NCBI GenBank assembly: GCA_026874595.1 | Contig: CM049318.1 | Span: 10,583,241-10,647,240, forward strand | Reading direction: 5' to 3' | Length of the DNA stretch: 64,000 nucleotides | Source of the DNA: Sipunculus nudus | Taxonomy: Eukaryota; Annelida; Sipuncula; Golfingiida; Sipunculidae | In this document: positions 11,554-22,300 of the stretch, piece after piece | Layout: each line of letters starts with the position of its first letter | Numbering within the stretch: position 1 is the first letter of the stretch | Notes under the pieces: generated by a model | Databases searched by the model: none | Told to the model about the DNA's origin: nothing | The model's input: only the letters and a program-made list of their open reading frames with translations | Translations under genes and position numbers: made by a program

Positions 11554-12704
11554 GGTACGCGATTCCGTTCAGGTACAGCTGCAAGCGAGTCATGGGCACG
11601 AAACACATTTTCGCTATCAAAAGTCACTCAAATTAGGATAACTGACGCTGTGTCATTGACGTACGGCATATACTCAGGTTATTGCAGCTTCTAAGTATCA
11701 CTCATAAGGGTACCACATGTGCATTCATGATGACATACTGTATTAAACGTAGCACTTCCTGATATCGCTCAAGTCCATGTGTGTACGTTTTGCCTGCATG
11801 CTTCGTGTGCCAGACTGTTATCAATTAATAAATAAAATATAAAAGTACGACCATAATTTGCTTTTTATATATAAAACTGTTTAAATAGTACCATATAATC
11901 AGATGGGCCAGCATTAAACCTGTACTGCCAAAGTTTTTCTTCCTAGAAAATTTTCTTAGTGCCACGCCCCCTTTGGTTGGTGTGTACGCGTGTGTGTGTG
12001 GGGGGGGGGGGGGGGGGGAGTTTTTACACAAATGTAGGCATGTGAGAAAATGGCAAAGTTTTGAGCCGAATGAACATATATTATTATGTGATATTTAGAT
12101 ACAACAAAATATTAATTATGATTTTCATTGTTTTTATTTTTGCACTGGTTTAATTTTTGTTTGTATTTTAACAACAAATTATTATTCAAATGTGGTTCCT
12201 TTACTGCTAAATGTGACGTGTAACATCCTGATTACCTGAAATATTTAAAGACAAATTCATTAAAACAATACATTAACTGAAAATATAAAAATAATGCAGT
12301 TCAATCATAGATAGTTTATATGCTTTTCCACCTTCTGATATAAAGATACATGCAATCAGCAATAATCAGCATGAACCAATATATAAGCATTGTGTTTAAC
12401 AAATAGCATGTGTTTATTAAAAAACCCATTAAATCAGAGAAAACCCTGTTATGTTATAGTCATGCTGAGTTCATAAATAAACTTTCCCAGATTTATTTCA
12501 TTGTTTTATCATTACAAGCATTTCATGAATACATTCTATTGATATCCCTATTTTTAACAAGACATGATAATCATACAATATAACCATATCCTATTTATGT
12601 TCTGTAATGCATTTGAACTTTAATATCATCTCTTACAGAATGAAAGGTCTTAAACTCTGGATGAGTTTTAATAAATCTGCTGGCAGAACATGGCAGTGTT
12701 GTAG

Positions 12705-13330
12705 AATTCCAGTCTGGACTTGGACTATAGTTCAGACTCAAGTTCACTTTTTAAGGACTCTGACTTGGACGCGAGGGTCCTGAACTTGGACATCTACTTA
12801 GACTCGCAGGTATAAGGACTCAAGAAATCAGCCAGAGTCCATCTCAAGCAGAAGCGGATTGAGGGGGGTCCTGAGGTCATATGCTGCAACCTTTTTTCAG
12901 GGTTTCAGACAACATTTTGTGGCCTGGATCCCCCTTTTATCAGGCCTCGGGACCTTATTTTGACTGTTGAGTCCAATAAAAAAGAAAACTCACATATTAT
13001 GTTCAGATTGTGCACAAGGGTTAACTACTAATTGAATATTATAAAAAAAATAAGACAAAACATACCAAGATTTAGTTCTGTATCAGGAGTTAAATCTAAT
13101 TAAACATTTAAATAAAGCACACTTGAAAATTAATAAATTTGCATGATTATCTCAAATATCCTTTTTCAAGTTCTTTTAATAAGAAAATTTGTGTCAAACT
13201 TGGACTCTGCATGTACCAAATGACTGGGACTTGAAGAAGGTGGACTTGGACTTAAACCTTAAGGACTCAGATTTGGAATTGGACTCGAGTGACACTTGGA
13301 CTTGGATGGGGTGGACTAAACTACATCACT
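12705..13330. repeat. Degenerate GGACTT minisatellite in two blocks
   Basis: Blocks at about 12705-12835 and 13195-13330 are built from variants of 'ggacttggactc'. In one frame this reads as Leu/Asp-rich peptide, but that follows from the repeat and is not evidence of a gene. The blocks are separated by about 360 bp that begins with a fragment of the GCGGATCC element. Confidence 0.6.
12848..12970. mobile_element. Fragment of the GCGGATCC MITE-like family
   Basis: It shares 'cagaagcggat', 'gcaaccttttttcagggtttcagacaa' in parts, and 'tggcctggatccccctttt' with the copies at 9319 and 48749. The right inverted end is missing or decayed. Confidence 0.55.
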
Positions 13331-14376
13331 GGACCATGAACCCTCATGGTAGGAAATGCAAATCATCTTTCCTTAAAGATCAACTTTTAATTATATGTGT
13401 CTATGTGTCTGCATGCACAGTATTTGACCACAGTCTCGTTCCAATTTACAGTCATATACACGTAATTGGCACCATGTAAATGCTGTCCTTAAACAATTTT
13501 CTCCTTTATGTAAAGTGATCTTAATTGCTTTTTTCCTACAAAAATACAGGACTTTTTATTTCCACATGTTGTGGGTTAAGTAGGAATTTGACATTTTTTC
13601 ACATGAAATCCACATTGAAAATTTATTAGTGTGCAAATCAAGGTTTATAGGTTTCTGCTTTAACTTTCACCTCCAAAAATGCAAGTAATTTATTAATGCA
13701 GCAGACCTATACCTTAATATATGAATCACATAGACTAACACGGAGCATGTATTCACCTATTTTTCATCCAATCTACCCCTAAGCATACACCCCTATAGAG
13801 ACAGTGGGCTTTATTTTGTCATGGACATAAGGGTGCTTCTTCAGCATCTTACTGGAACTAAAACTTTAAATTTTAGAACTGCACCAGTCCCACAATTACT
13901 AGTAGTACAGCAGCATGTTCTTTATTTACAGCTGAACATAATATAGTGATCAGCTGTTGAGATGTACCCTGCTATATATGGGAGCATGTCAGTTGCAAAA
14001 TAAAACCCAGTTTGAGTTAAACAGTTTTAACAAGGTATTCCTCAGAATTGGTTTTACCACTAATTTCTATTATTCAGAGTGATGTGCTTTGTACATGCAA
14101 CCCAACATTAGTTAAAGTGCAAGTTGCTAATGGGTGTAAACAGCTTCCTTTAGGCAGGGATTATATGACAAATATATATTTTCATTTTGAATAATTTGTT
14201 ATAAGGTTATGGCATGATACTTGGAATGTATATTACACAATGTATGACATATTAGTTAAAATATATGAATCTTTGTGCTGAATGTGCACCAGGTCATATA
14301 ATGAAATTATACATTCATCCTGTAGCAGCATGACACTTAACCAACAGAATATATACTGGTATACATACATACATCC

Positions 14377-14379
<3 letters not shown>

Positions 14380-14424
<45 letters not shown>
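14380..14424. repeat. (TA)n microsatellite
   Basis: About 22 consecutive TA units, directly visible. Confidence 0.95.
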
Positions 14425-14429
<5 letters not shown>

Positions 14430-14937
14430 CTAAGGCCCAGTAAAGTAACAACCGTTGAATATATTTATAAAGAACATGACACTATAAAAAATATATACAG
14501 GTATAATATAAAAAAAGGATTATGCTAGAAATCTAATATGATTTGGGATAAAATATGATAAATTTTGCTCTTTCTAAGTGCTTGGTTTTGGGAGAATGTT
14601 GTCCCACAAATTTTTGACAAACCTCAGGCAATGGGCAGTTTTCAGAAAAAAAACACATCAAGACTTACCCTGACGACAAGCTTTGAGCTGAGGGGCACAT
14701 CGACCTTCTGTATAGCCTTAGGTTTGACATGTATGCATATCCCACTTCGTGTCCTTTGCCCATAAAACTGACATTATGCTTCCGTAATAATTAGCAGTTG
14801 TATTTAACAATAAGTGTCTATTGTTCCTTCATCATGAAGCTCGATAGTAAAAAGATCCCGATGAAGTACTCGTCAGCTGACAGCCAGCACCATGTGCGCT
14901 TGTTTATTGACAGAGCCAAGCAGGGGCTTTCCCGGGA

Positions 14938-15025
14938 TTGGCCAATGAGAAAATTGAGTAAATCTGGCCAATCAGCGAAAGCCTTTTATTCCCCATCCAC
15001 AGGCTCAATCGGAGCCTGTGGAAGA
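14938..15025 (+). promoter_or_regulatory. Candidate CCAAT promoter region with a perfect hairpin
   Basis: Two CCAAT boxes (14942-14946, part of attggccaat, and 14968-14972) are followed by a TATA-like 'ccttttatt' at 14982. A perfect 10-bp inverted repeat (ccacaggctc / gagcctgtgg) with a 5-base loop lies at 14997-15021. It is about 1.4 kb upstream of the plus-strand CTLD receptor start and could drive a spliced 5' leader. The link to that gene is inference. Confidence 0.35.
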
Positions 15026-15394
15026 GGCTAGTTAGTATAGTTGAGTGTAGAGACATCTACAGGGAAAAGTAGGAGTTAAAATAGGGAATGAGAGGAGATA
15101 ATTTTATTTATGTTCCTCAATAGAAGCGAAGCCCGCGTTCTATAGTGGCTCCAAGAAAAGTAACATTGTTAAATAAAAAAAATAATACCAGAGTGCATTA
15201 AAATCCGCTCCAATCCAGTTAAATTCGGTGATTAGTCCGATCCTAAAAGTTTGCTTTCCCAGAACTTTCTCCTGAAATGACCGCTTCTTAACTTAAGTAA
15301 CTATGCCGGGAGGGCGATAATAGATAACCTTCAAGTTACATTCTCCATTTTTTTATTAGGGTGACATTTCCCCAAACAGTGTAATATCATATAA

Positions 15395-15490
15395 AACTTT
15401 TTGATTCCCCCCCCCCCCCCTTCACCCCGATGGATTTTGACCCCCTCCCCGTATAAATTTTGACCCCCCCCCCCCTGGATTTTCACCCTG
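15395..15490. repeat. C-rich minisatellite
   Basis: Repeats of 'gattttgacccccc' and long C runs (about 15404-15420 and 15464-15476). This is low-complexity sequence. Confidence 0.7.
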
Positions 15491-16382
15491 CAGGGAGGCT
15501 GTACAAGAAATAGACTGGTTACTCTACTCATCCATCATTTGGGTACAGACTAAAACACAGATGTCGAAAGTCAGATTTTGGATGCCATGTCGGCTTCTTT
15601 CTAATCCCATAATTAAACCTCATATCACATGGCTGATGCAAGTTTTATTCTTTAGTCAGATTTGTGAGATAATAATAAAATTTAAAAAAATGTTTAAAAT
15701 GTTTCAACAAATTCTCATTTTGCTTCAATTGTGGACTTGAAAGTTCTGTTTTATTGATATGATATTGGCTAAACTTTAAGTAAACATCCTTGCCTGTAAT
15801 CCACATAAAACTGTGTCACATTTCCACGTGCCTCATGCAGGTTGTTGACATTCACAAGAGCCGTCACTGCGTGTTAACTCAATTTGTTATGCCAGGCTCA
15901 TGGAATTTGATATTGGCCTTGGGCGGAGGTGAAAGATTGGAGAGTGATAACTGCAAATACAAAAGACGAGTGGCACTCAAAATATATACTGCAGTTAAAT
16001 ACTGCAATATTCCCTTACCCCGACCTATAACGCCTAACATCGAACCTGTCTTTATTATTTAATCAATTAATAAAGTAGTAAATTTTAATAATAGTTGTGT
16101 TTTATGCAGCCTTAATGGTCTAATTTTTGCAAGAAAAATTATAACTTTTGGGATAATTTCGTTATGATAAAAAAATGACCAACCTAATGTTTTGAAAGAC
16201 TACACACCAGTATTGCATATATGCAGATACCAGTTTAGTTATGAATTAATTATAGAACTTTTTGTACCAGAGGTTGAACCCACTGTTTATCAGGTCGACC
16301 TGGGATTGAACTACATGCATGAAATCTGTTCCTAAACTGAATGCCGTCACCTTCACAAATTGCCGCTTCGAGTTCCAGTGAC

Positions 16383-19300
16383 ATGACAAAAACTTTGGTT
16401 GTGACATTTCTCCTCCTTCCCAAACCGGCAGGATGTAAGTTATTTTTAAAATGAGAACTGGAATACGAAAGTTTAACAAATTTAGTATTGTGTACAAATT
16501 TACAATTCTCAGTTAAATGGTTATTAAATTAATCATCAACCGAACAGGTTACCATGGTTACCGTGAATAGGGATACCGCTGTTCGGGAGTTTTGTGATTT
16601 TATATTAGCTCGATATATTGATACATGTACCTTCTAGGATAATGTTAAACAGTCGGTAAAAATATCATTCTCGTGTTCTTGTGTAGGCCTAGCTATTGCT
16701 ATTCCATTTATATGTTCACTAAGTGATAGTTTGTGTATGATGGTTATAAACTGATATAACGAGGTTAAAGGGAATTCCCAGCGGGAAAATTTTGCATCAT
16801 ACAAAGAAACACAGTTTAGCAACATGGAAATATAACCCTTTTTAAGGGGAATCACGATAAGTTTTATTTTCCCACTTTTTATGAGTAAACGAGAAAGCTT
16901 TAAATATAGCATTGTTGTGCTGAAATGTGTCATAGTGTATACCTGATTTAGCCCTATTCAAATGAATATAAAATCGATTGTGACAGGCACATACAGTGTC
17001 AAAACTTTGCATGGACGAATATAAACATCATTTGCCTGAAGATTATCTGATCTAGGGTTTCATGCCGTTGTAGCCATTTGTCGCCACATCCTGTAAACAC
17101 TAACAAAATAAAAAGTATTTTTGATCGTATTTAAAGGATAAAGTATGCAACTGTACATACAGGGGTTCGGTTGAAATGTTATTTAGTGCATTTAAATGCA
17201 AATATTTCAAATAAAACGAAGATAACTGCAAATATGATTAAATATCAAATGCTAATGCAGTACAAATTTTCGAATGAAAGGCGAATGTAAATGCACGGGC
17301 AAATATATTTTCATTTGAACTGTTTATTTGTTTTATATTGTAATGAATAATGAGAATATTGAGCTGCTGACCCATTAAATTTTAATTATTACATGGTTCT
17401 TAATAATTTATTTATTAAAATTCTAAGATTACACTTCATAACCGCATTTATTTTTTAAAAATCAAATGTTTCACAAACATGCAGCTGAGCGTTTAAGACC
17501 AATTTAATCAATTGAATGCCTATGTATATTTATGACGTATCTTTTGAAGCGAGGGGTTGTATGAGCAAGAGCTCATTTGAGAGTATGCCCGTGGCCTCAT
17601 AATTTATTAAAGAAGCCCTGTAAATCCGTTACTTTTGCTTTATTTTTTAGTCGTGCAATCAAAGGCATCGGTGGACCTGACCACGGCTAATAATATTTTC
17701 AAGCAACTTAGGACTGAACATGGGTTAGAAGTATCTCTCCCACAGGATCAGACAGATGCTCAGCATGAAGATCTGAAGCGCTTCCTGACAGAGAACAAGC
17801 TAAAGACGACATGGTTGCCTTATCGGAAAATTGTGTTCAATAATACCCAGTGGCTTAACGGCCAGGAAGTTGGTTAGTACACAAGACCAACAATTTTTGT
17901 AACAACAATTTCGGTAACCATATTCAATTTTTTCAACATGTATTAAGCATAAAGCTCTTGAAATCTTTGCGTTTCTGTGATAGATACAAATTACCTAGTT
18001 AATCGGTTTTACTATTAAATTACTTTGGTTGACTAGACAAAAAAGGCGTCTCATTGAATAAGACGAAACCTTCCCTAACTTCTTTGTAAAATACAATTTA
18101 TCAAAATGGAAAATTATATCCGTAGAATTTTCTCATATTGTTTTGGAAAACAAGTGTGTAAATTAAGAATTCCCTTTTTTAATTTGTCTCTGAGCACACG
18201 ATATATCTGTAATTAATATGTAAGATGACCCATCATCCCTTCAATATGTCATCGTAAAGACCAGACACATGAAAAGGGATTCGCATCCAGGCGTCTCATT
18301 GAATAAGACGAAACCTTCCCTAACTTCTTTGTAAAATACAATTTATCAAAATGGAAAATTATATCCGTAGAATTTTCTCATATTGTTTTGGAAAACAAGT
18401 GTGTAAATTAAGAATTCCCTTTTTTAATTTGTCTCTGAGCACACGATATATCTGTAATTAATATGTAAGATGACCCATCATCCCTTCAATATGTCATCGT
18501 AAAGACCAGACACATGAAAAGGGATTCGCATCCAACCTCCGACGTTACCTTGCATATACAATGTGTGGTGGTTCAAAGATCCAATAGGTCCGAAATAATC
18601 TTTAAACTGCAATATCATACGGAAAGAGGAAACTACGTAGAACTTGATCCCAGAAGTCAACTGTTTCTCTTTTTCATGAAATAATCAAACTGATCATTCG
18701 GAGAAATGTTCGGTTATGATCAGCTGTCTTTGATTAATTTACAATGGCTAAACTCATGTTCCTGATGCGACCACCGTAAGGAAGCAATTATCAGATATTA
18801 AGATATTAAGTAAGAATGTAAAAAAGTATCCACTTTTAGTATGGCTAGACGTTTTTAGTGTATATGTTTATTGTATCTATATATTTGTGTACGCAGACCG
18901 AAGGTTGATCTATGGTCCAAAAAACGTAAAAATCGGTCGATGTGGGATACTCCATGCGCGTGACGAGAGGTTGGAAATGGATCACTGTGGCACTCCGGAG
19001 TATGGTTACATAAGTCAAAAATAGGGTAAGTGGAGTGATTGCTGAATGCTAACGATGCTTGACTTGAAATCCAAAGTATGTGGGTTCTTCCACCATTCAA
19101 ACTGACCTCCATAGACTGTCCAAAGTCTTTACAATACGGCAAGCTGTCTTTACTTAGGAGTAAATTGGGACTGGTCATCAGCAAAAGACGAATGTAGTAC
19201 GATTACAATTCTAGCGTTATTCATGGCTGTTTGAGCTGGTGCTTTCTAATGAGTCGAGAAAATCTGCAAGAAATGACAGTTTTTTCGTTCATTTTAGCTT

Positions 19301-22300
19301 CTTAACATGAGGAAGGTTCACATAATAAAGGTAATTAATGTGAATTACATGCAAATACAATAGAACCCAAACATATTTATACCACCTGACTGTAAATTTT
19401 AAACTCTTCTTAGATATCTAATACTTTGATTCGAGTCATTGCCCCAGGCTTCTGAATATATTGTAACAGTTGAAGTATCTGTATTATGGATAAGAACAAT
19501 AATTAGTGAAATTCGTAATTCGACATTATCAAAGTGTGCTTGATAATATGTTGCAGGAATTTAAACTTCTTTTTTCCAGATTGCCATCAGTGTCTATTTG
19601 GAAAGTATGAACAAGACTATTTTATAATTAACCGGACGTGTTATACAGTGGCGTGTGGAGCAAAGAACTGGTTCGTTGCGCGAGACAAATGTCGAGATGC
19701 AGGAAGCGACTTACTGATTATGAGTTCAAGTCCACTACTCCAAATGCTATCACGTTTAATTAAAGGAAACACACGTAAGACTAAGAAGAACTTCAAATTT
19801 TGGATCGGAGTACTTGATGGTGGTTGGTTTGCTGAAGATTACGTAAATAAGGGTACGCATAACTATTGTTCACATTTATCTGTGACGGATGGTTTTCTCG
19901 CATATGTTTGTCTTTATATTTAAACTACTAGCCTCAGAAGCAGGTACTACACATAAAATTGTTTGCGACATTGTATGAGAACACACGAATGTTACAAATT
20001 CATGGAACTTAAAACACGTAGGAAACTTCTGGACGAGTCGCAACATATATCAGGAAACCGCTGAAGATCACAGGATACTGGCACCTGTGTGTATGTGTGA
20101 GGAGCAAATGAGAACCAATCAGTCCTTAACAATCCTTAAACAAAGGCAGACATCTCCAGCATTTCGAAATTAGGACCACGGTCACTGACGAATACAGAAA
20201 TTGTCACGTGTGTAGCCGGTGATGTGTTTCAATTGTCTGACATTATTTAGGGCTGTGAGCAAAAATGTAGATTATCAAGGAGATATTGTAAAGTTAGCAA
20301 TTTGGTATTTTTATCTTCATTATAATTACTGCGCCCAGTATTGTTATTTATAAAATTCATTTTTATGTGTCAAAGCTTTTTTTCTGATTTGGTTTCCTGA
20401 AAAAAATTTATTATACTGAATAGATTTAGCTGGGAAAAAAAACATAAGGGATACAATAAACACTAATTTTGCTATTTTTAATGAACTACACTGCATTATG
20501 AGAATCATAAGGACACGCATGGACTGATGTTGCATTTAATTTTTAGTACTTGTACCTGTGAATAAATTCCGTTGGTCAGAAGGAGAACCACAGACTGATA
20601 AAAACTGTGCAATCGCCGAACTTCAGGATGAACGATGGGTCGTCTGGAAATCGACGTCATGTTCTGAAAAACACAGCTTTCATTGCTTTCCAGGTAAATA
20701 GGACCCACTTGAAAAAGAACTTGCACATGCTCTGTGATATAATTTATCCCTCTCCATATAAAGTCAAAATTTCTTAGTTTGTTCACTGCACCTAAGGCTT
20801 ATATAATATGTCACACCTGTAAAATCACAAGCGTATACTTAGGTGGTAAAGGTGTATAGAAGTCTATAAAAGAAAGAGTGTTAAGTCTGGTGTGAAGAGA
20901 TACTTCACTGATGACTGGACTCGGAAACGTTACCTTTCTTCCCTAATCATTTGGTAGTCCATCGGCTAGAGATGACGCACATACGTGTAATGAATATATG
21001 TTTTATCTCGGCGGGTAATTGTTGAATACAGAAACAACCAGGCTCATTCCATTTACATCGCCATAATAGTTAGTCATTAGATTATCCAATCAAATGCATC
21101 AATAACCCGAATACGTTCGTATTCAAAGGCCCTGTGAATATTAATGAAATCTAGAAAAAGTTTCACAGATTGCGCATTGGCGCAAACCTCTGTGATATCA
21201 AATGTCGACCTTTGTTTCTGATATTAGAGACATTGGAACTCTGGAACACGTCAGCTACAAATAATAACGGTCTGCTGATGTGCCCCTGGTAACCACATCA
21301 CGTAAATGGCCAATTCTGATAATGTAAATGTATTTTTCTGTCATTCTTATGTCCTTGACGTATCTTGAGATTTAAAAGCAAATTATTATTACTCTATTGA
21401 TTACTGGATACGTCACCAAAGAAATGTCCGGTTAAAATCAATATCTCAACTCGCCTACTTTAATGGATTTTCTCTTTTAATCGAAGTCCTATCAGAAGTC
21501 GACACAAGAGAAGCCACCACGTCTGTGTAGATGATCCCTCAAAGTACCAGCGACCCAGTGACTGCTGTTCCAATCAAACCAGGCAAGAACTTTCCTTGTG
21601 CACGCAAACATTCTACCAGAAATAAACTCTGACATCAAATACGTGTAATGCAGGGTATTCTTACAACCAAAGCTATGGTACTGTGATCAATACCAACAAG
21701 GCCACTTTTCTCCAACCTTGCACAAAACATGTTCTGATTCTTTATCAAAGATCAAATTTGGTTTTGGTAAAAAGACGATTTTTCGGAATTAAATCAATAT
21801 CTTTAATCGGGAGTTAATGCGTTTTTCACTTTCATGACTTGCCGATTAATTTCCGAATGTTATGAACAGCCTAATAGTAGAAATAATGTTTGAATTAATG
21901 TCTTACAGAGATCAGTTATGATATGCTTATTCTTTAATCCTTCATGTCAGTTAGTTATATCCATAATTATTTTAGCAGTTTAAAACACTTTTGGGGGGAC
22001 CGATGAAAAGGAAAAGAAAATAATGACATTTCTAGGAAACTAGATTCCATGTTATGAAATTGTTCCCCCCCCCCCCCCCCCCCCCCAGGCATTTTCAATG
22101 AAACTGTGGCCCAGTATCGTCGATACAGGTGTTTGAAAAAAAAAACAATGAAATTAAACGGACGATACATATCAAATGTCTTCTTTATATTTAAACCTTG
22201 CCGTTTACTAATGCGTTTAGGCTGGTACGGAAGAACACTTTTTCTATAATTCCACTACCTATGACCCCTTTTCATTTAATATTGTTATATTTATTAAAGT

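Larger units (their letters stand above)
9928..14880. other. Intergenic, mostly AT-rich, no gene recognised
   Basis: Apart from the items listed separately, no coding exon was recognised on either strand. A moderately CpG-containing segment at about 11310-11600 stands out from the AT-rich background and could be the upstream control region of the EXOG-like gene. A long poly-G tract lies at about 12001-12019. The scattered short open frames have no recognisable protein features. Confidence 0.5.
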
